This document shows, piece by piece, positions 49,791 through 62,327 of a stretch of 64,000 nt of DNA. Under the pieces are notes generated by a model. It searched no databases, was not told the origin of the DNA, and was given only the letters and a program-made list of their open reading frames with translations. Source of the DNA: Diphasiastrum complanatum. Its lineage: Eukaryota; Streptophyta; Lycopodiopsida; Lycopodiales; Lycopodiaceae. The stretch is taken from contig CM055102.1 of NCBI GenBank assembly GCA_029204225.1, positions 49,889,260 through 49,953,259 on the forward strand, read 5' to 3'. How positions within the stretch are numbered: position 1 is the first letter of the stretch; each line of letters opens with the position of its first letter. Both the position numbers and the translations under genes were made by a program.

Positions 49791-49837
49791 AAGGGGCCGA
49801 GAGCACATCATCTTATGATGCATCACAAGTCATTGCT

Positions 49838-50665
49838 ATGGAGAAAAGACAACTTATGATGTGGTCGAGATTTGAGGAGGAGTATCCTCAACATGTAAAT
49901 TTAAGAAGATCTTTATGTTACAAGGCCGAGCCCTTGTTGTTCTTATTTCATGGAAAAGAAAGAACAAGTAAAGGTGGTATTCATTTTATTCTACTCACCT
50001 ATGGTTCTCTTTCTTTGATTGATGATATATCTTGCTTAGTTGAGATTTGCTTATCTCAAAGATCAAGTAAGACTATTCTAGTTTTGAATGAAGTCTTTAA
50101 TTTGGAATTGATTCTTGTCATTGATGACCTAATTATGTTTTCAAAACATCTAGAAAGCAAGATATTGTATCATCATTTGTATGCTCTTAAATTGAATAAG
50201 AGAAAGTATGAGTTTAGTACTCATAGTTTGAAAAAAGGAGTTTTTTCATGTTTTGAGGCATATTGTGAACTTCTTTTGAGAGTAAGTGAAATATCCAATG
50301 AGGACACTTACATCATTAAGAAAGTATTTAGACTCAATTTGATCAAGTTAGAGTATGGTTTCAAGATTAGATCCATTTTGGATAGAGTTCTTAGAGATTC
50401 GACTAATGAAGCTAGTGTGCTTAATCTTGAATATTGCTCATGGTATAATTTTGATCTATATGATCTTTGTGATCATGATGAGGCTTTTAGGCCTCGGATT
50501 TTTCAGATTTTTAAGCAGTCATCCTCATGCAAAAGGACTTTGCAAACCCAAAATCTACATCAGGCATGGAGGAGGCATATTGACATAGCGGCAGATTGGT
50601 GGAATATTTTTCGAAGGCATTTGGAAAAGATTTCTATCCAAGAGATCTTATTATGGATTTGGTAA
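49838..50665 (+). CDS. Unrecognised 275-codon ORF
   Basis: The first 30 codons (MWSRFEEEYPQHVNLRRS) resemble the copia B linker (LRFEEDSPRIFSPRRS). The remaining roughly 240 codons do not look like copia. VIDDLIMFSKHLES..YHHLYALKLNKRKYEF recalls the Ty3-type RT motif C region (YIDDILVFSK..EH..HL), but the preceding RT motifs are absent. An open run of 825 bp in this AT-rich, otherwise decayed region is unusual. It may be a fusion of copia and other element sequence. Confidence 0.3.
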   Translation: MEKRQLMMWSRFEEEYPQHVNLRRSLCYKAEPLLFLFHGKERTSKGGIHFILLTYGSLSLIDDISCLVEICLSQRSSKTILVLNEVFNLELILVIDDLIMFSKHLESKILYHHLYALKLNKRKYEFSTHSLKKGVFSCFEAYCELLLRVSEISNEDTYIIKKVFRLNLIKLEYGFKIRSILDRVLRDSTNEASVLNLEYCSWYNFDLYDLCDHDEAFRPRIFQIFKQSSSCKRTLQTQNLHQAWRRHIDIAADWWNIFRRHLEKISIQEILLWIW

Positions 50666-50702
50666 GCGTGTTGCTATGATGGATTCTTTGATCATATTCA
50701 CT

Positions 50703-53700
50703 TCAAATGCAAAGCAAAGAATCCACACACACAAAGGATCTTCCAAAGTCCTCTAGGATCTTTTGGGTGTATTTGGACTGGTGAAGGTATAACTTACCTC
50801 CCTCATAGTCCCTTTCGATTTGTAAGCCTAGGTAACACCTGGCTTCTCCCAGATCCACTATCTCGAAATGTTTCAAGATGTTTGTCTTCACCTCACAATT
50901 AGCTGCTCACTCCTACAAAGTATCAGAGTGTCATTCACATATACAACCACTATGATGATCTGCCCATTTGTAATTCTAACATACACATTGGAGTCAGCCA
51001 ATAGAGGCTTGAATCATAATGATTTCAAGACTTGATCTTTCTTCTTGTACCATTGTCATGCTGACTGGTTCAGACCGTAGATGCTTCTATGCATTCTGCA
51101 TACATAGTCAGGAAGTGAATTCGAGATGAATCCTGGGGGTTGATCCATGTAGACCTCTTCATCTAATATTCACCATGTAAGAAGGCCGTCTTCTCATCCA
51201 CAATGTGGATCCTGAGGTCATAAGCTGCTGCATATGCATATAACAGACGTAGGGACGAATGTTTGATGACAGGAGAGAAGGTTTCAGAATAGTCAATACC
51301 GTATCTCTGAGAGAAACCCTTTGCTACCACTCTTGTCTTGTATTTCGATACATTTCCATTTGGTCCGTATTTGAGCTTGAAGACCCATTTGCATTTGACA
51401 ATCTTGCACTTATGCGGTAATGGCTCCAACGTCCATACCTGGTTCTTCCTCATGGACTCCATCTCTTCATTCATGGCTTGGATCCATCTGTCCTTTTCTG
51501 GACTTTCAATCGCCTCCTTGAATGTCTGGTTCGCCACTAAACCTACAAAATTCTTCTGATGTGGAAGTTGAGCTTCCTGGCACATATCTTGCTGGCGCTC
51601 TTCATGGCCTTATCGACCTTCTGGGAGATCCTCCTGGAATAGCTATGTCTTTGCCCTTGTCTGCTCTGTTCGGTCTGGAACCATCTTGGTTTACAAGAAC
51701 TGCAGCGACAGGTTGCCTCTCTAATCTTTCTTCATCTGATTCGTCGCTCAAATGGGAGACGACTAAAAAATATTCGTTTTCGTGTTCGTCTGTTGCTCCC
51801 TCAGTCACCGGCGGCAGGTCATAGTACTGTCTCTCCGAAACTTCATAGCTTACAAGATCTTTGTTGGCCATAGTCCAACTCTTGTCAAATTTGACATCCC
51901 TCACTATTTTCATAGTGTTCGTGTCTGGCATGTAGATTCTGTAGTATGACAAATTATTGTCATAACCTACTAGAAATCCTTGCTCAGCTTTCTCATCAAG
52001 CTTCTTTCAAAGCTTATCAGGAATACGTGCATATGGTGCACAGCCAAAGATTCTGATGTGAGACAGGTTCGGCTTTCTACCCCACCATAGCTCATGTGGT
52101 GTCGTGTAAGGAACACCAGACTTGCATGTCCGATTCTGGATGTATGCGACTGTAGCTACTGCTTCAGCCCACAGTGCCCTTGGAGCTTTTGAGTGGGCCA
52201 TCATGCATCTGGCTGCCTCCATCAGGGTCCTGTTCTTTTGTTCAGCAACACCATTGTGTTGCGGTGTGTAGGTTGCACTTCTTCTGGGAATGATGCCAAG
52301 ATCATTGCAGAAGTCAGTGAAGCGATTCGAGATATATTCGCCACCTCGATCTGTTCTAATCTGTTTCACCTTGTTTCCTGTACATCTCTCAGCCCAATTC
52401 ACATATTCTGTGAATTTATCGAGCGCTTCAGATTTATTCTAAATAAAGTACACTCTGGCAAACTTGCTATAGTCATCAATGAAGGTTATATAATAGTTTG
52501 AACCTCCTACTGAGATCACGTTGAATGGTTCGCAGATGTCAGAGTGCACTAGCTCCAGAATCTTTGTCGTTCTATAGGAGTCTTTGACGAGTGGAGTGTG
52601 CGACATCTTGCTTTTCAAACATGCATCACAGATGGTTGAACTAGCTGCATTCGGGATGCTGACTCTTGTTATCGCTCCATGATGACTTGCCTGGTAAAGT
52701 GCCATTGAGTTCATGTGGCAGAGTCTTCTGTGCCACAGAGTGTCTTGCGAGTCGACATGGGTCTGATGCATCTGATCTTCAGGTAGGCGCACCTTTAGAT
52801 GATATAGGTTGTCTTTCCTTCTGCCTTGAGATATGAGAGTGCTGGTACTGGCGTCAATCATGTTGCGTGCTTTGTTAGAAAACGTCACATGCATCCCTGC
52901 ATGTGCTATTCTTGCTACAGAGAGCAAGTCTTGCTGCAGAGTTGGCACGCCCAGAACATCTTCGAGTCGTCTGTCTCTATCATTAGTGTTGAGCCATAGT
53001 GAACCAATACCGTTCACTTGATGTCTAGATCCATCTCCAAGAACTATGAATCTTGAGGGATCTGCACTTTTGAAATCAGACATGACATCTTGATGTATCG
53101 AAGTGCAAGGTGGCCCTGAATCCAGGATCACCTCGCGTGTGTCAGATGATGATGCTGCACACACATCTTTACAGTAGGCAGTTGAACAATTTCTGTTCGT
53201 TTTTTCTTCGCCCATCTTCGAGCTCTTGGACTCCTCGACATAGAAAAAGAACTATTGTTGTTCTCATGTCTATTCTTTGCTGATCTTTTTTTTGGGTTCT
53301 GGCGGCAATCCATGGCTGCATGACCCTTCTTGTGGCAATGGATACACTCAATCTTGGGATTGAGCCAGCATGTATCAACTATATGCTTGTCTCTTCTGCA
53401 TCTCACGCAGGTCTTCTTGTTTGCATCTTGTCGTTTCGACCTCCGTTTGCTCTTCCAGTTGCTCTTGCTGGTCCCCTCTGCTTGCTGGTCATGATCCTGC
53501 CTTTGATTCGACTCCCTCTTAGGCTTGAATTGTTTCTTGGATTTTTCTTTGTTGCCGTAGAGGGCCTGGTCAGAACCAGACTTTGTGATCAAGATGTTCT
53601 CTGGCCTCGACTTCCTCTCGAATCTCGACAATCACCTTTTCGAGGTTCATGGTGGGATCTTTCGCGAGTAGGGTTCATGTCGTCTAGAAAGATCTGGGTA

Positions 53701-53770
53701 AGGCTCTCAACAGACATGTGAGCTGCTTCTCAGTTGACACTACATTCTCAACTCCAAAGTTATGTACTGA
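50703..53770 (-). pseudogene. Second copia A gag-pol remnant, minus strand
   Basis: In minus-strand order: gag tail with RFERKSRPENILIT and zinc knuckle CVRCRRDKHIVDTC / CIHCHKKGHAAMDC (about 53300-53420); protease VILDSG (about 53120); pre-integrase LWHRRLCHMNSMALYQ (about 52720); integrase RTDRGGEYISNRF and HNGVAEQKNRTL (52200-52350); linker (51602-51952); RT start [14 protein letters not shown] (about 51390) and GLQIERDYEGGKLYL (about 50800). The integrase part is better preserved than in 3530-9372. Both ends are truncated and no LTR remains. Confidence 0.87.
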
Positions 53771-54231
53771 TAGAAACAGATCCATACGCCATTGTAATTC
53801 AATGTTAAAAGCAAGTGGACACCATTTTCAGAAGCATTCAGCAAATGCATGGAATTTGTCAGCAAATACCTTCGACTGATTCCGCCGCATTTGCTTTGGC
53901 TGTGTAGATGCAGTTGCCAAGTCCTAAGTTTGCAACTCAGTAGCCAACTTTTGATCTTCTATTTGTTGTTGGAGATCTGACAGCTCCTATTCGAGCTTGT
54001 CAATCTTTGCGACTGCTTCCAAATACTCGGGATGGTCTGAGGCTCCGGTGTAGGCAGGCACATATGGAATTTGTTGTGTAAGGTCATCAATTCTGAGTAA
54101 GGCCTGAAGGTACTCGTCGTGTGCACCTATTCTTTCAATACTTCTTCTTTCTTGCCTAATGAACTTTTTCAGTTAATTGGCACAGTTAAATATCAAGAAG
54201 TGAGTATTCAGAGATAAACACAAGAGTACCT
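53771..54231. other. Unassigned
   Basis: Minus-strand text ELSDLQQQIEDQKLATEL (about 53950-54000) suggests a coiled-coil fragment, but stops interrupt it. Possibly gag of another element. Confidence 0.3.
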
Positions 54232-54693
54232 TCATTTATCATCAATAAAAGTGACATACATTAGATCTCCACCATTTGATTCATGTGAAAATGAATGAAC
54301 ATCCGAGTGTATAAGGTCAAGAGGAGAGTTAGATCTTATCAAAGATCTCTTGAAAGGAAGCTTATGAGATTTGGAGAGTCCACAAACTTCACAAAGCTTT
54401 CCACACTTGGATATGGTTTTGGAAAGTCCTCTTGCTAGCTCCTTTGTCACCATGGTCTCCATAATTTGTAGTTAGGATGGCCTAACCTTTTGTGCCATAA
54501 TTCCACTTGAGCGAGCTCCTCCCTTGCCATGTTCACACTTCCAACCATCACATTAGCATCCAATTTGAATAACATCCCTTGCTTGAAACCACTAGCAATA
54601 CATTTTTCATCTTTCAAGATAGAACATGCTCCATGCTTGAAATGTACATCTAATCCACTATCCATAAGTTGTCCTACACTCAACAAGTTCTTT
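54232..54693 (-). pseudogene. copia pre-integrase/integrase fragment
   Basis: It reads MLSVGQLMDSGLDVHFKHG, VELWHKRLGHPNYK, CGKLCEVCGLSKSHKLPFKR and LIHSDVHSFSHES, with a frame change near 54450. Cut at both ends. Confidence 0.82.
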
Positions 54694-54819
54694 TCTCATT
54701 CTACTGTGCACGAACACTTTTCGTTTGAGTTCGTTACTCGTTCACTTCTTTTTCATGTTCATTTTCTTTTCAAACTATTTTTGTTTCTCACACATGACAC
54801 ACCCTCTTTCTCCAACATG
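54694..54819 (+). repeat. 3' end of a copia D 5' LTR
   Basis: It ends TTTCTCCAACA right before a primer binding site. The C/T-rich body with GTTCGTTACTCGTTC resembles 59119-59182. Confidence 0.65.
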
Positions 54820-54832
54820 GTATCAGAGCTAT
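54820..54832 (+). promoter_or_regulatory. Primer binding site of copia D
   Basis: TGGTATCAGAGCT, complementary to initiator Met-tRNA, directly after the LTR CA. Confidence 0.9.
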
Positions 54833-54971
54833 TTTTGTAGCCTGATAAGCTTCCACAATACAAGACTCTACTAGTCGATAGAGTAATTGTTTTTTTGTTC
54901 TGTATTTCTGTATCAGATTTTCATACTTAAGTCACTGATAGTTTTTCCTATCACTTAGACTAATCCTCCAC

Positions 54972-57945
54972 ATGGATTCCCAAGGGAAAGCCAGTCCTAT
55001 CATGGACAAGCTTGATGGAGCCAATTACCATCTGTGGAAATTTAAAATGAAAACTGTACTAATGGCTAAAGAATTGTATGACGTTGGTACAGCTGTAGAA
55101 GGAAAACCCAAAGCAGACGACACAGCAATCGCCAGATGGAAGCTGAAAGATGGAAAGGCTTTTGCGCTGATCATCCTCAACATTATGGATACTCAGATTG
55201 GCCATGTATCTGAAGCCCAGACATCGAAACAAGTCTAGGACATCTTGAGCACACTATACAAAGTGCGAGATATAGTTTCCAAGCTACATCTCAGGAAGAA
55301 ATTTCACTCCCTCAAGATGACGAATGGTGATTCCCTGTAGAATCACATCAATCAATTCAAGAACCTACTGAGGCAAATGACCACTATCAAATCTATCATA
55401 GATGATCAAGACGCAACTATGCAACTACTTACAAGCTTGCCAAGCTTATACGACAGCTGGGTGATGATCATCATGACTCATCCAGAACTGACTCTTTTGA
55501 AAGTCATCACTATGTTGTTGCAGGAAGACATGCGAAAGAACGAAGCCTCGAGTTCCTCAGCTGATTCTCACGCCTTGTACACCAACAAGAGCACGACAAA
55601 GCAAAAGAAGGCAATCAAAGCCAGACCAGAAACCAACTCAGCACCAGACCAGAAATCAGCTCAACACAAAGAAGAAGCTGTTCTGCAGATACTGCAAACG
55701 AAACAACCTCGAAATACAAGACTGTCGAATACTTCAAGCAAAGAACAATAGCAAAGGACAATCGAATCAAGTGGCAAATGCAGAAGCTCCACAACCCATT
55801 CAAGAGGTGAATCATGATGCTCTCATGACCAACCATCAAGGAGCATCTGGCAACAGTTCTTGGTTCCTGGATTCCAGAGCCACTCAGCACATGACTAGCC
55901 TGATTGGCTGTTTCGAGTCCTATACACTTTACAGTACCCAAAAATTTGTTCACCTTGGTGACAACAGCACACAAGCTATTAAAGGTGAAGGCACTGTAAG
56001 ATTATGCTTTGCAAACGATCAATCTAAGCTACTCTTTAAAGTCCTATATGTACCTAAGTTATCTACAAATCTGCTCTCTGTAAGTAGAATCACAAATCTA
56101 GGACACAAAGTAGAATTCAAATGTGATCACTGTAAAGTAGTTGATAGGACAGACAAGATCGTAGCACTCGGAAAGAGACATGGATACTTGTATAAATTAA
56201 GTCATAGTTTTTTTGCTTCTAGTCAGGCTCTCAGTACTTCAATTCATTCAAATAAAGGTTTACTTTGTCATTATAGACTTGGTCATTTAAATTATGCTGA
56301 TATACAACGAATGTCTAGATAATCTATTGTTCTTGATCTCAACTATCCTCGTGAAAAAGTCGAGCTACCTGTTTGTCAAGACTGTCTAGTTGGTAAACAG
56401 ACTAGGAAGCCATTTCAGTCAAGCCATCAGCATTTGCTAGAGGATTGTTTGATGTTGTACATTCAGATATGTGTGGCCCAATGAAAAATCCTTCACTGAA
56501 GGATGCCAAGTATTTTATAACCTTTATTGATGAATTCTCCAGAAGAACTATGGTGTACTTCATAAAGAAGAAATCAGAGGCATTTAACTACTTCAGAATC
56601 TTCAAGGAGCATGCAGAAAAGAGACTGGAAGGACGATCAAGGCCCTAAGGTTAGATAACGATGGAGAATATATCTCTGTCGAGTTCAAGGAGTACTGCCA
56701 AAGCCAAGGCATTGAGTAGCAATTCATCACTCCTTATAGTCCTCAGTCTAATGGCTTAGCTGAGAGGAAGAACCGAACTTTGGTCAAATCTGCTAAGTGT
56801 ATGCTAGCACATGCATCGTTGTCCAAGAGGTTCTGGGCTGAAGCTATCTCCACTGTAGCTTACATCCAGAACAGATGTTCGACCAAAGCCCTCTCAGACA
56901 AGACACCCCACGAGGTGTGGACAGGCTCTAAGCCTTCTTTGAAGAACCTAAGAGTGTTTGGGTGCATTGCCTACACGCAGATCCCAAAGGAAACAAGGAA
57001 GAAATTGGACTTCCAAGGTCTAAAGACCATCCTGATCGGATATATTTCATCTGATAACACTTACAAGCTGTACGATCCTAATACCCAGCAAATCTTGTAT
57101 AGTCGGGATACAATCTTTATCGAAGATCAGTTTGTCAACCTCAAAGGCAAGGATATTGCTCAAGAAGAACCTTCATCATTTGCCATTGACACGACAATCC
57201 GAGCTTCTGGCTCAGGCATGTCTATTGTTGATCCACTTCGAGACAACAAATCAAACAAAGATGTTGCTACTACCCAGCAACATATCCTAGGAGCGGTTCA
57301 TCAATCGAATCCTCCCAGAAGATCAAGTCGAGTGCGCACACAGCCCACAAGGTATACTGATGAGTCTGCATGTCTTTTAATGCAAGAACCGACGACAGTC
57401 AAAGAGGCACTTAGCTACCCAGACTTTGATCTCTGGAGAGAAGCTATGGACAGAGAGTATTCCTCTCTAATCAAGAATTAGACATGGTCATTAGTCGAAG
57501 CTCCTATTGGCTGCAATATTATTGATTGCAAATGGATCTTTAAAATTAAATATAACGCCAACAGAGCGATTGATCGATGGAAGGCTAGACTGGTAGCACG
57601 AGGATTCACCCAAATCTCGAATGTCGACTATAGTGAGACTTTTAGTCCAGTCGTCAAACATTCGTCAATCCGAATGCTCCTGTCTTATGCTGCAGCTGCC
57701 GACCTTGAAGTACATCAACTTGATGTACAAACAGCCTATCTGAGTGGAGTTATACAAGAAGATATCTACATGATCCAGCCCGAAGGATACATTCTGGAAG
57801 GCATGAAGAATCATGTCTGTAAACTCCACAAAGCACTGTACGGCTTGAAACACTTTGTCAGAGCTTGGTTTCAGAGGATCTACACATTCCTCATGAACAA
57901 GAATTTAACCCAAGCACTACTGATTGCAACATTTATTCAGTATCC
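54972..57945 (+). pseudogene. copia D gag to RT, 3' truncated
   Basis: Gag from MDSQGKASPIMDKLDGANYH with UBN2 pattern (WKFKMKTVLM, LHLRKKFHSLKM). A zinc knuckle, CRYCKRNNLEIQDC, lies across a frameshift near 55690. Protease reads FLDSRATQHM (Gly of DSGA changed to Arg). Then LLCHYRLGHLNYADIQRM, MCGPMKNPS, FITFIDEFSRR, integrase with LDNDGEYIS, and RT from CKWIFKIKYNANRAIDRWKARLVARGF to GYILEGMKNHVCKLHKALYGLK. It carries about six stops or shifts and is cut before the YVDD motif at about 57945. Confidence 0.9.
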
Positions 57946-58395
57946 CATATATATACATAATATTATAGGTGTGCAGATGTGAAAGTACAAAGTGGATGTG
58001 CTGTCGGTAAGAGATCATGGGTGGCTGTAGTTGTTGTCGAATCTGTTAGCGCAGCTGCATTGGGTGAGCGTGAAAAGGGTGCGACGTCAGTTAGTACTGA
58101 AGTGGACGTTGGTGATGATGCAAAAGTGCGTCACTCTTACGAATGTCCTTAGGATAAGATTTACAGGGTGCCTTAGCTTTTAGAGCACTTTTGGCATTCA
58201 ATAAGGTAGTGTCCTCTTTTCACCTGTCACCATAACTTGTGTAAGAACACAGTGTCGCGATTCATTCGCCTTTTCTTTGTCTGTGCAAATTTGCGTGTAA
58301 AAATGCAGACTGCGTAACAATGTTAGTTAATATGCAGCATGAATGGAGGCAAATTAATAATTGGGATTTAGGAGAGTAGGAGGAGTAAATCCAAC
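57946..58395 (-). repeat. copia D LTR, minus strand
   Basis: The minus strand has polypurine AAGGGGGG followed by TGTTGGATTTACTCC, the inverse of the CCCAACA end of the same family. The far end of the LTR is lost at the junction with the RT fragment near 57945. Confidence 0.65.
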
Positions 58396-58402
58396 ACCCC
58401 CC

Positions 58403-59110
58403 TTAATCTGAATCCGTGAATGCCTTGATCTTCAGACTGAGCAATGCACAAAATCTGTTGTGTGCACTAATACTGAGTGCTTTTGTGAAAATGTCTACAA
58501 CCATGTCCTGCGTACTGTAGTACGTTAATCTCACCTCTCTGTCGAGAACCTTGCCCCTGATGTAGTGATATCTTATCTCAATGTGCTTACTCCTAGAATA
58601 GAATCTATTGTTGGCCGATAAGGCAATAACACTTTGATTATTACAAAACAAAATTGTAGGGCTATATTGATTCAGATTGATGTTTGACAACAAATTTCTC
58701 AACCAAAACGCTTACTTAATAGATCGAGAAGCAGCAATATATTCTGCTTCAGTAGAAGAAAGTGCGATAGAAGTTTGCTTACAACTGTTCCATGAAATAG
58801 GACTACCATTGAAGAAGAATGTAAATCCAGATGTGGACTTACGATGGTCTGCATCTCCTCCCCAGCTTGCATCAGAATAACCACTGAGTTGATGAAGATT
58901 GTCGTTGCTGACATCTCCATAGCAGATGCACTGGTCCATGGTAGCTCAAATATATCTCATGACTCGAATAAGAGCCTTCCAGTGGGTAATTCCAGGATTA
59001 GCCATGTATTGGCTGAGTGAGCTGACAGGAAAAGAGATATTTGGTCTTATACAGACCATTGCGTACATGAGAAATCCGAGTATCGATCAATACGAGTATT
59101 CTCTCATCTG
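58403..59110 (-). pseudogene. copia D RNase H remnant
   Basis: It reads QYMANPGITHWKALIRVMRY, SGYSDASWGGDADHRKSTSG, SSTEAEYIAAS, CNNQSVIALSAN, RSKHIEIRYHYIR and DMVVDIFTKAL, the full RNase H sequence of motifs with two or three frame changes. Confidence 0.87.
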
Positions 59111-59118
59111 CTCATCTT

Positions 59119-59182
59119 CCTACCTGTTAGAGTTCGTTTCTCGTTCGTGTTCGTCATTTATTCTCCTCTCTCTCTCCCAACA
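59119..59182 (+). repeat. copia D LTR end
   Basis: C/T-rich, ending CTCTCTCTCCCAACA, and joined directly to a copia A LTR piece. Confidence 0.5.
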
Positions 59183-59459
59183 GAATGTAGTTAGGCACTG
59201 CTGATCTACGTTTATAAATTAATGCAGCATTCAACAAATTCAATCAATGTGCGAAATTGAAATGAATGGGAGAATCAAACAAACGAATAACAACATATAC
59301 ATCTGCATTCAAGATCATACATCATAAATTGACATGTGCACAATTGCTACAAAGTCATCTATTGATTTTTCTCTGATTCTTCAAGCACTGCATGCAGATC
59401 CACGCAGTGTGTTGGCGTGAGAGAAATATAGTTCTCTCACGAATAGATGTCTCGCTCAC
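59183..59459 (-). repeat. copia A LTR fragment
   Basis: It matches about 8549-8827 of the copia A LTR, including the intact CACTGCATGCAG site that is broken in the two other copies. Confidence 0.8.
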
Positions 59460-59990
59460 CATCCTATGTGATCGAAGAAGTCCCCGACTTCAAATCATTT
59501 GTGGATGGTTAGATGCCTGATGGTAGTGAAGAGTTGGTGGGACATAGTAAACCACTACAATTCAAATTTAGTATTGTCAAAGAATTTCTATTGATGCATT
59601 ATAAAATGCACCCGATGGACAAGGAATGGCTATCTGAGGCTAGGATAGAGATGTAGAAAAGAAATCAAGATGGCTCACCAAAGCTTCCAGTAGGAGAGCC
59701 ACATGCTTTGCCTCGGATGTCACACATTAAGGATGTCGAGCTTGTGATTGAAGGGTTGAAAAGATACAAGGCATTTTGGATCAAATCTAAGGACACTTGT
59801 AGACATGCTTTTTCAATAACATAGGTCCAATTATAGAATATTGGGACACCATCATAAAGAGACTCGAGTAACCATCTACACTGGAGACGCGATTGCAAAA
59901 GGAGTTTTGGCCTTCAACAAGGTGGAAAGATTCACTTATTAAAGAAAATCAAACATTTCAAAATTACCGTGTTGACCACCTCGAACCTCA
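59460..59990 (+). pseudogene. Unidentified transposon-like coding remnant
   Basis: It reads YVIEEVPDFKSFVDG, EELVGHSKPLQFKFSIV, MHPMDKEWLSEARIEM, KLPVGEPHALPRMSHIKDVE and EGLKRYKAFWIKSKDTC with several stops. The style is that of plant DNA-transposon-associated proteins, but I cannot name the family with certainty. Confidence 0.4.
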
Positions 59991-59991
59991 T

Positions 59992-60609
59992 TGTGAAAAA
60001 AGTGGATCTTGAATGGATCCAAACTCCCAACATACTTGGCTAAGATCTTTGCACAACAAGCTACAAAAGCTAGAAATGCCAAAGCATCCTAATGCTACCT
60101 TTGATACACATGAACTTGACAAGACATTCAAGAGACAAAAGAAACTAATAAAAGGTACTGATGGCAGCCAAAAACAACATACCAGCCCTACAACAACAGC
60201 CTACCACTTTTGGAAACCTCTTAAGATCATACACAAAAGCTTGAAGACAATACACAAAGCAATGCTCTCAATGGAAGAAGAAACTGTGACAATGATCTAT
60301 TGATCTCTCTCAACAATACAATAAGTTTCTCCAACCTATTCTCCATGAATTTCAGGATAATATAGGTGAGAGAGATGATTCTCTCTCCTCTCTCTAGAAC
60401 TTAGGACCCAATTTTAGGGCACCAGTAGCCTAAAATAGCCAATTTTGGCCTATATGTCCAAATAACATAATTTTGGTGTCATTTCGAAGGTCCTGAAGTT
60501 TGGGACTTCTTTAGTATAAAATATATACTAAAATAAAAGTATCTAGGCCTCTTTCACATGTGTGAAAGTTAGGCCTCAAACTAGCCAGGAAATGTTGACA
60601 ATTTTCATA
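59992..60609 (-). repeat. 3' LTR of a minus-strand copia (618 bp)
   Basis: Plus-strand start TGTGAAAAAAGTGGATC; end AATTTTCATA next to CTCCCTCTTCA (polypurine tract on the minus strand). Same family as the solo LTR at 24443-25089. The LTR start TG is mutated to TA. CACATGTGTG is at 60555. Confidence 0.85.
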
Positions 60610-60716
60610 CTCCCTCTTCAACATTGGATGCTAGTTTTAACATAGATCTTGAACACATTCCAAGATTAGATCTATGCTTATAATACAGGTCCTTTCTCAA
60701 TGGTTTGGTGAAGATA

Positions 60717-61460
60717 TTAGCCACACACTCCATGTTGAAGCTCCACCTCTTTGGCAATGACTTGATCCCTCACAAAGCAATGAACAATCTCAATGTGCTT
60801 GCTTCTAGCATGGAAAACTGGATTGGTTGCCAAGCTTTGGGCTGAAAATTTGTCAAAATAGATAATTGGTGTCTTCTTAGAATCCAGCAAGTGAAGATCC
60901 AACAGCATCCTCTTTATCCAAAGCATCTCCTTGGTGCATGTTGTCAATGCCTTGTACTCGGCCTCGATGGAAGATAGAGAGATAGTAGGTTGCTTCTTTG
61001 ATAGCCATGAGATAGCTCCCTCTCCAAGATATATTGCAAAGGCACTTGTTGACTTCCTATCCATTTAACTCCCTGCAAAATTTGAATCTGAGAAACCACA
61101 AAGGTTAGGTGAAGATCCTTTATACAAGATGCCAAAATCTCTAGATCCCGAGAGGTATCTTAGTACTCTCTTTCTTAGCTTCCAATGAGCCTCACTAGGA
61201 TCTTGCATGAACTGACTTAGTTTACCAACCACATAGCTTAGATCGGGTCTTGTGATGGTTAACCAAATAAGAGATCCTATGAGCTTTCTATAGAGAGTAA
61301 TGTCCTTGAAGGATCTTTCATTACCTCTTATAGATAGCTTTACATTTGATTCCATAGGAGTAGAAACTACTTTGCAATTTTCCATATGAAATCTTTTTAG
61401 AATAGAGTTAGAATACTTCTCTTGAAAAATGAAAGTAGAATTAGAAGTCCTAACAATATA
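60717..61460 (-). pseudogene. copia RT end and RNase H, minus strand
   Basis: It reads MENCKVVSTPMESNVKLSIR, RDITLYRKL-like text, WLTITRPDLSYVVGKLSQF, GFSDSNFAGS, a stop, then MDRKSTSAFAIYLGEGAISW, SLSSIEAEYKALTTCTKEM and ARSKHIEIVHCFVRDQV. Apart from that stop the frame is well kept for over 220 codons. Truncated near 61470. This is the coding end of the LTR family at 59992. Confidence 0.9.
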
Positions 61461-61470
61461 AGTTTATTGA

Positions 61471-61902
61471 CAAAATTATGCTCATTCGGCCATGGGCTTC
61501 AAAGGACAATTGAATTAGATGGCAAATATAGCTGCAGAAGCACCACAACCTAACCAAGAAGCGGATCATGATGCATTCATGACTAGCCATCAAGAAGCAT
61601 CAAACGACAGCTCCTGGCTTTTGGATTTCGGAGCCACACAACATATGACTAGCCATATCGGCTGTTTTGAGTCCTATACGCATTACAATAACAAAAGACA
61701 TGTTCACCTGGGTGACAATAGCACACAAGCTATCAAAGGTGAAGGCACAGTAAGATTAAGCTTTGCAACTGATCATCCAAACTACTTTCAAGTGTCTTGC
61801 ATGTACCAAATCTTTCTACAAATCTGCTCTCTGTAAGCAGAATTACAAATCTAGGACACAAAGTAGAATTTGAATCTGGTCAATGTAAAGTAGTCGATAG
61901 GA
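61471..61902 (+). pseudogene. copia D protease-region fragment
   Basis: It reads LLDFGATQHMTSHIGCFESY (protease; the DSGA active site is changed), THYNNKRHVHLGDNSTQAIK and NLSTNLLSVSRITNLGHKVE. It parallels 55771-56145 and stops sharply inside KVVDR where TFIIA unit 3 begins. Confidence 0.88.
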
Positions 61903-62327
61903 AATATTCTATCTTCTCACTATGGGATCTTGGAATACATAGCAACTTCGACTTCCTTTGTGGAGTTAGGTGGATTTCCAGCATGTAATAAGGAAGTTAA
62001 CTCAACCTTTTTGTCCTAAAATGAAACCCTAGTCTATTTCCTAGAGTCATGCTTGGTAGATAGCTGGTTGGTCAATTTTTCACCTTAAAGCTAGGATTTA
62101 GGTCCTATAAACTAGGAATCACTACTAAAATGACATGACCAACTCTATGGACTTGACCTAATCTACATTAGGAGTGGATTGCCACGTGGCATCTTGGCCT
62201 CACATGTGTGGAATCCACTTATGTACAAAATTTACATTATACTACATGGTTTTTGATCAAGCTAGATTTGCCAATTTTTGGCAATTCTTCACAGGCTCTT
62301 GATCAACTTAGTGGACATGACATAAGA

